Origin: Cyclostephanos tholiformis
Taxonomy: Eukaryota; Bacillariophyta; Thalassiosirophyceae; Thalassiosirales; Thalassiosiraceae
Direction of reading: 5' to 3'
Assembly: GCA_036939975.1 (NCBI GenBank)
Contig: JALLPB010000351.1
Location: forward strand, 1-17,107
DNA: 17,107 bases
Shown: piece after piece, positions 9,640 through 17,107 of the stretch
How the letters are laid out: each line of letters begins with the position of its first letter
Numbering within the stretch: the stretch's first letter is position 1
The notes under the pieces: model-generated
What the model saw: only the letters and a program-made list of their open reading frames with translations
Database searches by the model: none
Told to the model about the DNA's origin: nothing
Position numbers and translations under genes: made by a program

Positions 9640-10031
9640 TTCTTTTGATCTGCTTCTGCTCCCCAATTTTCTCCTTTTCAGACACATACTTTGGCTGGAA
9701 AACAAAGTCATTACATTGGTCAGGCTTGTCTATGTTAGAAAATGGGCAGGAGCATTCGACTTCGATCAATAGCCAAGAAAGGCAATTGATGGGCCTGGAG
9801 GAATCCATCCATATGGAGCACCGGGGATCGGCAGTGCAGACACCTCTCCCAATTTGTCAACATCAAGTCAAGGTCATTTGCAAGATGACGAACATGCTCA
9901 TCAAGCCGGCAGTCAGCCAACATAATTGAATTGTAGTGCAAGCTCATCTGCCCTCCCTCAACATCACTGTCATTGCCATCTCCTTCCTCATCTTTATCAT
10001 CTGCCGCCATCTTCAGAATGATGGTGGTCAT
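9640..10031 (-). pseudogene. piggyBac-like transposase N-terminal relic
   Basis: Read on the minus strand, three frames in succession give protein-like segments: an acidic stretch (AADDKDEEGDGNDSD) followed by a Leu-rich stretch; then, from about 9861, LPIPGAPYGWIPPGPS and FLGY up to a TGA at 9766-9768; then, from about 9745, FSNIDKPDQCNDFVFQPKY. An acidic leader, a GWxPPGPP block and an F-x-N-I-D-x-P block ending in PKY is the order I associate with the region before the catalytic core in algal piggyBac-like (DDE_Tnp_1_7) transposases; this is recall, not a search result. At least two frame changes and one stop show it is broken. A GTATGT at the end could be a donor site, but I found no following exon. 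Confidence 0.5.
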
Positions 10032-10489
10032 CTCTACTTTTGACTGTCCTCATCCCCATCATCATTGAACTGCTAGCTTCAGATTTGTTGATTTCTGTTG
10101 ATATTTATGAGTCAACCAGGCTGAGGTCAAAGGGTGACACCCTAATCAACTCCTGTGGAAAAGTGCATGGGGGATAGCATGCCCTAAAACCCAGTTGCTT
10201 TTTAGGTGCTACAGAACATAATAACCTTTATGGTAGTTGTTGGAGGGGTGACAAAAAGAGTTACAAGTGCTGATTTAAAATCTCTATTTCATGCATGATG
10301 ACAGATTAATAATTGGTTCAAAATTAAAAAGGAGATTTTGATTCCAACATGGAAGATCAAGGTGAATTGAATGGTGCCATCCATACTGCACAAAAACTTA
10401 ATTTTGGCATCAAAACTATGTGTCAAAGTCAAAAATAATATACTACTACAGCCTCGTTACTACCACTGTAAAAAAAATTGTCATCGGGA
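10032..10489. other. gene-free stretch
   Basis: No supported coding frame or repeat. The part next to 10031 may be the upstream part of the transposase relic, but its frames are closed. Confidence 0.45.
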
Positions 10490-10550
10490 CCTAACTAAGG
10501 GTTAGCTAAAGGTTAGCTAAGAGTTAGCTAAGGGTTAGCTAAGGGTTGCT
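10490..10550 (+). repeat. 11-bp minisatellite, unit GGGTTAGCTAA
   Basis: Four consecutive 11-bp units occupy 10499-10542 (GGG, AGG, GAG and GGG each followed by TTAGCTAA), flanked by a partial unit on each side. The unit contains GGGTTA, the telomere-repeat word, followed by GCTAA. Diverged copies are at 8909-8948, 11882-11918 and 14345-14388. Confidence 0.9.
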
Positions 10551-10764
10551 GCCTCCAGAACAAACATTACAAAATACTCTGGTACTCCGTGGCTCATAGC
10601 TGCCACCACCACTGCCTCCTCCTATCATTTCTGTGGCCACTGATTGCCAAGAGTGACCACCCTTTCACCCAATGTTAGATAACAACCTCCCCAACTATCC
10701 CCCCCCTTGGCACCGCTTACCCCTCCTGGTGAGAGTGGAAAATAAATATTTCCTCTGCACATCA
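10551..10764. other. non-coding stretch, relatively GC-rich
   Basis: Contains C-rich runs (CCCCCCCTTGGCACC near 10700) and TGCCACCACCACTGCC. No coding frame is supported on either strand. On the minus strand it lies downstream of the relic exon at 10765-10986. Confidence 0.4.
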
Positions 10765-10986
10765 TCATCGACTGCTCATTGCCAGCATCCTAACCTGTGA
10801 TGGATAAGTTCCAGGAAGACTCATGCTCGGGAGATTTTTGAAACCATTTGCAAGCTCAGGCATCATGTAATAATCATCAGCATAGGAGCAATCAGCAATA
10901 ATACCAGAAGAAATCATCCACTGTTGTTGGTGTTCAATCCATACAGAACCAACAGGACTCCCCCATCCACCAATGAATGACTGATG
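10765..10986 (-). pseudogene. unrecognised coding relic, possible second exon of 11146-11584
   Basis: On the minus strand the frame is open from 10986 to a TGA at 10765-10767 (73 codons). The translation looks coding: FIGGWGSPVGSVWIEH near the start, then IIADCSYADDYYMMPELANG, then SMSLPGTYPSQVRMLAMSSR. Two adjacent stops precede it. A splice acceptor upstream is possible but not clear. CCATCACAG|GTTAGG near the end could be a donor. I do not recognise the family. The Gly/Trp/Pro pattern and acidic DDYY are not noise-like, and a transposon-encoded protein is the simplest guess given its neighbours. Confidence 0.45.
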
Positions 10987-11145
10987 TCATCATTGGGGGT
11001 GGGGGCTTGTCAACATCAATGATGCACATGACAAGAATCCCCTTGCATTTGCATAAGGGATAGTCAAATTCAGTGACATGAAGAAGCAAACAACAGATGC
11101 AACAAAAAATGGTGTGGTTAGATATTAGACCAATAAAAAACTTAC

Positions 11146-11584
11146 CTTGCTCTCGACATAACAAAAGTTACCAAGGAACAGCTTCACTACCTTACCCTTT
11201 GTTTTTTGTTGCTGAATGCTCAGCTCTGCTGCCTTGTTCTGGGATTGGCAGACAGCTTTGGCGAGGTTAATTTCTGTCAAAAAGTACTTGTACATGAGTA
11301 CGAGTGCCTCGACCTTGGAATTGGATGACGTGCTCCTCCCATTCTTGCAGATCATCTTCTGGTGGTCATGGATATGCCAGGTGATAACAAAGAAGGACTT
11401 GGTAGTGCCATCACCAATAGTCCACTTGCCTTGGTTCTTGATGGCTTGAGTCCAAATGATGAACTTATCCTTTACTTCTCATGGAGGGGAGCTGCCCAAA
11501 ATCTAGAACTTGTCGATAGTGGGTGCTTCATAAAAAATGTGGAGGTTCCTGTTCTTGGAGTAGATCTTCTGGCACTTCCTTGAG
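11146..11584 (-). pseudogene. unrecognised coding relic with good splice sites
   Basis: On the minus strand a T-rich tract ending GCTAG precedes 11584, and a consensus GTAAGT donor follows 11146, so this reads as a 439-bp internal exon. The frame runs from SSRKCQKIYSKNRNL through FIIWTQAIKNQGKWTIGDGT, FFVITWHIHDHQKMICKNG and KVEALVLMYKYFLTEINLAK to a Lys/Gln-rich helical end. Two stops break it: TAG at 11503-11505 and TGA at 11479-11481. The codons on both sides stay in one frame, so these are recent point changes or the gene is otherwise degraded. Family unknown to me. Possible partner exon at 10765-10986. Confidence 0.55.
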
Positions 11585-11881
11585 CTAGCAAAAAACAAAA
11601 TGAAGTTGCAACATTGCATGGCAAGAGATCGTCAGGTTTGGGGTTTGAGAGTTCTCTGGAGTATGAGCACCCCTTGATGTCATTGCAGGAGCTGTCATCA
11701 TCGCCGTTGTCATTGCCACGCCAGATCCTTGGCATCAATGGATGTGAGGATGGCAGCACAGTTCCCATTGGGGATTGGTTTGGGGCATTTTTTCATTGAG
11801 GGGCAAATATGGGGGTGACTTTGGTGGTGGGATGAGGAACATCAATGATGGCAGTGGATTATTGAGTCCGAGGGTAAAAAA
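11585..11881. other. probable continuation of the reverse-strand relic, unresolved
   Basis: On the minus strand, frames from about 11799 give short protein-like pieces (MKKCPKPIPNGNCAAILTSI, then a stop; another frame has GNDNGDDDSSCNDIKG). These may be an upstream exon of the 11146-11584 relic, but no single frame holds and I do not assign a gene. Confidence 0.3.
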
Positions 11882-11918
11882 GTAGCTAAGGGTTAACTAA
11901 GGGTTGGTTAAGAGTTGG
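11882..11918 (+). repeat. diverged GGGTTAGCTAA minisatellite
   Basis: Units GTAGCTAA, GGGTTAACTAA (11890-11900), GGGTTGGTTAA (11901-11911) and GAGTTGGG keep the 11-bp period of the array at 10490-10550 and the same orientation. The two arrays bracket the reverse-strand relic between them. Confidence 0.75.
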
Positions 11919-12420
11919 GAATTATTTGGGAATCGGCACATGCCTCCAAGGAAAACCTCTGCCAAAAAATAACACTTGAAATGGAATTGGAACATGATTA
12001 TGAGACTTCCTACTATTAGACATGCAGCCAAAGCAGGTCAAAAACAGCAGAAATCAGAAAGCAATTACTCTAATTGCTGGGCCGGCATGCAAATTGTTTT
12101 TTGTATAGAACCCTCTTTTCTATTTTTGTTTGCACATGCTATGTTGATGCCAAATGCTGTACCTGATCCTATGTATACTCTAACATAGTTTATCTCACAT
12201 GGCACAACCAAAATCATAACCCGTTCACTTCCTTCCCTTACAAAACATAAAACATGCCCATCTACAGCAAAAGTGGCTACAATCACTCACGTTACAGCAA
12301 GAGAATTGAAGATCATACTTCTGCCCGCATTTGCTACTCTGCCCTAGACAAGATGAAGATCTGTAACATCTAATATCTTATCTCTGTGAATTCGAAAGTA
12401 CAGACAGGCTGCCTCCGGAT
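11919..12420. other. gene-free stretch
   Basis: No supported gene, RNA or repeat. Open frames at 11976-12188 (+) and 12286-12065 (-) overlap each other and show no domain. Confidence 0.45.
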
Positions 12421-12765
12421 ATTCGAATTTATGGGTTTTATTTGCTATGTAATTTCAAATTTATGGGTTATTTGGTCATTTTGTGAAGCTTTTTGAAGTT
12501 CAAATTTGATATGACATAGTTAGACCAGCTTAGAATTTACCGTATTTAATATCAAAGTTATAACCTGTCCATAATTAATATTAGATGGCAAACAGCCCAT
12601 AATATTGAAAATTGGCAATAAAATATGATATTTATTGCTGACATATCGCCATATTCAAAAATACTAATCGCACAGAATAACAATTATAGCGATATTTCAG
12701 CAACATATGGCAAATTTATTGCTATATTTGATATTGGATGATGGGACGTACCCATAAATTTGAAT
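12421..12765. mobile_element. AT-rich element with ATTCGAATTTATGGGT inverted ends
   Basis: The left end, ATTCGAATTTATGGGT (12421-12436), matches the complement of 12750-12765 at 15 of 16 positions. The right end is part of a near-perfect palindrome at 12751-12772 (arms CCCATAAATT and AATTTATGGG around TG). An internal hairpin lies at about 12634-12702: TTGCTGACATATCGCCATA against the complement TTGCTGAAATATCGCTATA. No coding frame. This fits a MITE or foldback element; the class is unknown. Confidence 0.55.
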
Positions 12766-12978
12766 TTATGGGCCATTTATATTCGAATTTCAGGGTTTGC
12801 TGTGACACCCGTAATATTGAATTTATGGGTTGGCTGGCTCAAGGGGCCTATATTCTATATTCGGCCACAAAATAACCATGTGTATTCGAATATACATATG
12901 TAAATTTGACTTTACCAATATTCAATATTTTACCGGCAGCTAGTTTTGAATATGCTGTATATTCAAATTTAGCTGTAA
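12766..12978. repeat. further TTCGAATTTATGGG-type repeats
   Basis: The end motif of the preceding element recurs as ATTCGAATTTCAGGGTTT (about 12781), ATATTGAATTTATGGGTTGG (about 12813) and TATTCGAATATACATATG (about 12882). This suggests nested or partially deleted copies of the same family directly beside the transposase relic. Confidence 0.5.
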
Positions 12979-14342
12979 CAGATCCACACTGCTGTTGATA
13001 GTTTAGTTGAGAAGGAGAATCTAACTGGTGTCAACCAAGCGACAGCAGTGGTTCATGTCTACCAATTGATGGTCTGGCATTAGGCCAAGAAAAGAGAAGA
13101 ATTGTCTTCTTCCCTCAGAGCCCATCAGATTCTACAAGTCCATCCAGGCCCAACAAGCATCCTCCATGATGTTGAAGAGGAATTCGTTCAATTTGTGGAG
13201 GAGTGGTGCTTGAAGGGCCTCCCTGTTAATCGGAATACTCTCCAGAGAAAGGCCTCTACTTTGATTCCTGCTTTTGGCAAAAAATCCAAGCAAGCCATGA
13301 AGATGTCAATATTGCATTTCATGGCAATGATTCATCTCACACATTGCATGGTCACTCACAAGGTGCAGCGCCACCCAAGCAAATCGATGTCATTAGCCGA
13401 TTGTGTCTGATCCAACTAGGGATCTGGACTATGTTATGAACATGGATCAGACACCCAGGTTTCATGCCATGGATTTTAGGTCCACGATTGATATGATTTG
13501 TGTGTATGATAAATCTCCATACCACTGCATCTGACAGCAAGCATGTCACTGTCGCTGTCATGATCACTGCCTCCAGGAGGCATGTGAAATCAATGGTAGT
13601 CTTCAATTCTTCAAAGGTAAGTCATTTGTTGATATTTAATCTTCAGCAAAATATTACATCTTACCATAATATTGTTGTTTGTCAAATGCTTTGACAGGCA
13701 CGTGCAATGGACAAATTGCTTGGTGCAAGCTGTCAACCCTGCCTCCCCCAACTTGCACTATGCATGCCAACCAAAGGCCTGGTTTGATACTGACATCATG
13801 ATGGAATGGGTGCACAATGTTCTTGCGCCATATGTGCCACTGCCCCCTCCTCATGCTGTTCCTCTACTCCTCCTCAATTCTTTCAAGGTCCATATGCAGG
13901 TCGATGTCATCAATGTGATCAGACATCTTTGTGTCCAGATGGAATTCATCCCACCCAGCTGTACTGGTCTTCTTCAGCTGGTTGACGTCAGATTGAACAA
14001 GGCTTTCAAAGCCAACTTGAGGACTAAGTACAACAAATGGCTATGGAGCCAAGATCCCAACTAGCCAATCACCGCAACTACTCATGCCGATGTTGCACAT
14101 TGGATTGTCATGGTAGTATGGAAAATTACCATGAGACCCTCAAGAATGTCTGGAGGAAGATGGGATACTTGTATTTTGATGTTCCCCCACCTAACCTCAT
14201 TGAGGCACTCCAGCGCAATGAGGAGGCAATGTGCACCAAGGAAAATGAAGATGACAATCATGACAATTTCTTTGTTGAGCAAATCTATGACAGTCACAAC
14301 ATGGGGGAGGCAGTTGATGGAGATGAAGTTGGGGTTCTTTAG
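12979..14342 (+). pseudogene. pogo/Tigger-like (DDE_1) transposase relic, catalytic Asp mutated
   Basis: DDE_1 transposases cut and paste Tc1/mariner-superfamily elements. Pieces run in family order. A CENP-B-like helix-turn-helix region is at 13160-13300 (EEEFVQFVEEWCLKGLPVNR, QRKAS). LTHCMVTHKVQRHPS follows. The first catalytic Asp is in NMDQTPRF (codon 13445-13447). Next is VTVAVMITASRRHVKSMVVF, then CQPKAWFDTDIMMEWV. The second catalytic position is LLLLNSFKVHM, where Asn (13876-13878) replaces Asp. After 35 residues the third Asp is in LLQLVDVRLNKAF (13984-13986). The tail includes LKNVWRKMGY. Stops at 13081 and 14062 and at least three frame changes (near 13411-13420, 13490-13510 and 14110) disable it. 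A GTAAGT to GACAG segment, 13617-13697, may be a native 81-bp intron. Terminal repeats were not identified. Confidence 0.82.
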
Positions 14343-14344
14343 GT

Positions 14345-14388
14345 GAGGGTTTAGCATTATGATGGTTAAAGGGGGGTTAGGGTTAGCA
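14345..14388 (+). repeat. telomere-like GGTTAGGGTTAGC words
   Basis: GAGGGTTTAGC and, 26 bp on, GGGGGGTTAGGGTTAGC resemble the GGGTTAGCTAA arrays elsewhere in the window. They are too short and diverged to call an array and lie immediately after the transposase relic. Confidence 0.45.
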
Positions 14389-14518
14389 TCATCGTTACTA
14401 TTTCATCATTCCTATTTTATCAATTAAAGAATATTGTAATGGATTTTTAATGGTCCCTATTTTATTATTCAATTAAATACAACTACTAAAGAGATAACAC
14501 AGACTTATTCCCTAGAAT

Positions 14519-14860
14519 CTATGCCACGCAACAGCCGTGGTTATGGTGTCTCTTCTGGTGCTTAGTAATATTAATCAAGCATACTGTATAAACCTTGACC
14601 ATGCATGCATACAGTCCATCATAATTGTTAACCTGACGAAGGGTGAGATGACAAGGCAAAAAACCAACCTTGCACATCATTGTGTGGTTGCTGACAACAT
14701 ACACTGCAATGACATCCTCCTTGCCCGATTCGCTGTCAAACAACAACATCTCCTTCTGAAACCTCACCTTCGATCTGGTCTCAATCTGTTCACCACAAAT
14801 ATTATGAGTGTGACATTATTGTCCCTGGTCACCAATCTCGATGCCAATGATATCGACCAT
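14519..14860 (-). pseudogene. unclassified transposon-type protein relic (VGFLPxH block)
   Basis: On the minus strand a frame from ATG at 14858-14860 reads MVDIIGIEIGDQGQ, a stop (TAA 14816-14818), then CHTHNICGEQI, then VRFQKEMLLFDSESGKEDVI, AVYVVSNHTMMCKVGFLPCH, an NYDGLYACMVKVYTV segment and CCVA before the terminal stop at 14519-14521. Apart from one stop the frame holds throughout. I recall similar C-K/R-VGFLPRH and YDG...V.EVY patterns in repeated diatom proteins, but I cannot name the family. The DNA further upstream on this strand, to 15149, is also open but less convincing. Likely a transposon-encoded ORF in decay. Confidence 0.5.
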
Positions 14861-15816
14861 AGTACCAATTTACCTCTCGACTAGTAACTAGTAGCATGTG
14901 ATTGTCGAGGGGATGGTGAACCACAGCAACCGTGGGCCGAGAGGCACACTGGATGATATGATCCTGCTCAAAATGATCTACATAAGTTGTATTTGCTGTT
15001 TGAGCGGGGGCGCTTCCTGCCAAAATATAGTAGCAAGGAGGGGCGATTGCACCGCAGTAAGGACATGGACCCACGCCAACCCCTTGCATTGTTGTGGTGC
15101 ACTCACCACACTCCCATGTGATGACAAGGAGTAGAGATGGAGATGGCATCCCGGGGCTGTTTTATTGTGATTTACCTCCTGTGTTTTGTGTTTTTTGTTA
15201 GTGAATTTGTTAGTGTTTTCGTAAGGGACTATAACTTGGTGATAATAAGGGAGTATCTTTTGAACCACAAGTCGGACAACAACAAACCGCATATTGCCTG
15301 AAAAGTCTTGCAAATAGGAAGAGGACTATTACTTCAGCGCATGATGAATAAGTAGAAATTATGAAGATGGCAAATTTTGAAAATGCACTACAAACAATTT
15401 TCTCGCGATTATGCATCGGCTGCGTGATGCTTTGGCTGCGTCTCTGCACTTATTTTACAGCTCTAAAAATAATGAAGATAAGGCCGTACGTACGAGTTTT
15501 ACCCCGATTCTGCGCAGGTTACTTTTGTAACACTTTTTTTGGAAAAGCGACACTCATCAGTGATTGATTGTTAAATAGTTCATAACTTAACTTAATACCC
15601 CCAACGAGTGTGCAGTGTTATAAAGCGCCCGCTTCTGATTTGTTTGATAAACGACACCCCTATGCTCAGACAGGGTCTTCCTGCTCAACTTTGCGTTGGC
15701 GCACACTCCTCCAAAAATAAAGTAAAAAAAGTTTTGCCGCACGTGCATTAAATCGCCAATTACTCATCGACAATCGACCTAAGGCCTGCTCCTATTGAGC
15801 AAAAATCTTCCTGAGG
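14861..15816. other. gene-free stretch upstream of the right-hand ORF
   Basis: Overlapping open frames on both strands (14898-15134 +, 15149-14829 -, 15361-15567 +) contradict one another and show no domain. The composition shifts toward higher GC and more CpG after about 15400, as the next coding region approaches. No promoter motif can be named with confidence. Confidence 0.45.
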
Positions 15817-17107
15817 ATGTCAGGAAGGGGCCGATGCGCTGATGGTCGCATCGCCACCACCTTTGCCTTTATACGGCGGTGTCCCGGGTCATCTGTGCCG
15901 GAGGCGATGCGGGCATGTAAATTCTCGCTTGCCGAGAGTTTGGATCGAGGCAAGCAGATGGTGATTCGCCGTGCAGTTGCCAATGGGAGTAATGGCCAAT
16001 TAATGCCCCCCCCCCTGTAATTGAAGCGTCTAAAACAGCTGAGACCTCGATGGTGTCGCCGCTGACAAATCTAACATCAGTGGCTGCCAGTGGACGAAGC
16101 CGAACATCATCGATTTCTCCATCGACGCCAACGACTACGGCGACAACGCCCACAGCAGTAAGCATAGTACCTAAGCCAACAATGAGGGTCATGCAAAAGA
16201 CAGTGGGGGCAATGCATAAGTTCCGCATTAATAGGCTCGCGACGTCGGACCATGCAAAGCATGTCCTGAAAAGAGCAACGAAATGGTATGCAGAGGACAT
16301 AAAAAAGCCCAATGGATTGTCATCGGTTCAGATCACAGGAAAGGTGAAGAATGAGTACAATGGTGTCGGGCCGCACCCAGTGACAATTCGTTGCTATGTT
16401 AACGCAAATCTGGTTGGCATGTCACCGTTGAAGCCAGGGGTTAAGGGTGATGTGCCAGTGTCTGTGTTCAAGTCCCTTTGCATTGTGCTCACGAGTTTTG
16501 TTCGCATTCAGCAGATTAACTCTTGCCAGGGCAACATTACCTACAATGAGTTATTAGCTCGTGCCAACACTCACGGCAAAAAATTCTTTGCAACGGGCGG
16601 GAGTCATGTATGTTAGGATGACTTTTTTAAGGCTCAAGCACTTCTGGCAAGGGAGGAGGAGATCGTTTACAAAGAAAAGCTGAAGAAGTCACTGCAGCAG
16701 AAGGCTGTGGCTCAGGAGAAGGGGATGGCAATTTTGGTGGAGAAGGCCATGTGCTTTGAATCTAATGACTATAAGAATTTATCGACGAAGGAGTTGGATA
16801 TACTGCTGAACTGGTACGGCGTTGAGAAGAAGGGGGCAAAGAAGGCGGACAAAGTTGCGCAGTGGAAGGCAATACGTGCAGGAAACAATCCGCCACCAAT
16901 GGCCGACTTGTGGACTGCTGAGGACGAGGAACATCTATTGCAGCTAAAAAATAAGGAGATCGATATGTCTGAGACATATCTCGGACGGTATGCTGCAATT
17001 CAGAAGAGAAACGCGGTTGCAGCTGTTCTGGATTTTACGGACGAGGAATGGGAGTCATTGAAGAGGGTCAGGGATGCCGATGCAACAGAAAGGAGTAATG
17101 GCGCCAC
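15817..17107 (+). pseudogene. long interrupted ORF, HTH-like and SAP-like segments, runs off the window
   Basis: ATG at 15817 opens 67 codons to TAA at 16018-16020. A one-base shift inside the C10 run at 16006-16015 would join it to the next frame, which is open from VIEASKTAE to TAG at 16614-16616 and then again for 163 codons to the window end. After a Ser/Thr/Pro-rich linker comes a helical region with KWYAEDIKKPNGLSSVQITG and VGPHPVTIRCYVN, which looks like a helix-turn-helix. Next is FVRIQQINS...ITYNELLARAN, perhaps a second one. A Lys/Glu-rich coiled segment follows the TAG. LSTKELDILLNWYGVEKKGA then KKADKVAQW resembles a SAP domain, and LGRYAAIQKRNAVAAVLDFT follows. I do not know the family; a transposon-associated DNA-binding protein is my inference. 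The tail is cut by the window edge. Confidence 0.6.

Noticed and set aside
9564..9929. 121-codon plus-strand frame beginning with a hydrophobic segment, possibly secreted
   Set aside because: The minus strand over the same bases carries the GWIPPGPS and NIDKPDQ blocks, which are more protein-like; the plus frame is probably a shadow.
10490..10550. True telomere or CRISPR-like array
   Set aside because: The unit is 11 bp with no spacers, so it is not CRISPR; it is internal and not a plain TTAGGG array, so it is not a chromosome end.
1..17107. tRNA, rRNA or other structured RNA genes
   Set aside because: I saw no GGTTCGAATCC-type T-arm with a matching acceptor stem and no rRNA core sequence on either strand; short or diverged RNAs cannot be excluded by eye.

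Overview
The window looks like a nuclear fragment from a stramenopile, most likely a centric diatom. This is inferred from three things: a spindle-checkpoint kinase with three short (82-100 bp) GT-AG introns, a GC-rich first exon followed by AT-rich intergenic DNA, and decayed transposon genes of a kind I associate with diatom genomes. I could not run a database search, so the organism and the transposon families rest on motif recognition.

Layout. Positions 1-3496 (+) hold an MPS1/TTK-type protein kinase. It has a long low-complexity N-terminus with a probable TPR-like region and a C-terminal kinase domain split over four exons. One of these is an 11-nt microexon that supplies part of the catalytic loop. 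From about 3500 to 15800 I see no intact host gene. This 12-kb stretch is a repeat and transposon graveyard: a ~187-bp degenerate tandem repeat in two blocks (4755-5300 and 6507-6835); two MITE-like elements with matching inverted ends (about 5329-5855 and 7597-8076); a scattered 11-bp telomere-like minisatellite (unit GGGTTAGCTAA); and a third inverted-end, AT-rich element (12421-12765). It also holds broken genes on both strands: a possible piggyBac-like fragment (9640-10031, -), an unrecognised spliced relic (10765-11584, -), a pogo/DDE_1 transposase relic with a mutated catalytic Asp (12979-14342, +), and a relic with a conserved-looking block (14519-14860, -).

The right end (15817-17107, +) holds a long ORF interrupted only by a shift at a C10 run and one TAG. 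It has a helix-turn-helix-like segment and a SAP-like segment, and is probably another transposon-associated gene. It runs off the window.

Only the kinase looks like a working host gene. The remaining open frames read best as transposon debris that does not act with it. The most distinctive observations are the microexon, the expanded N-terminus of the kinase, the unrecognised reverse-strand relic and the right-hand ORF.
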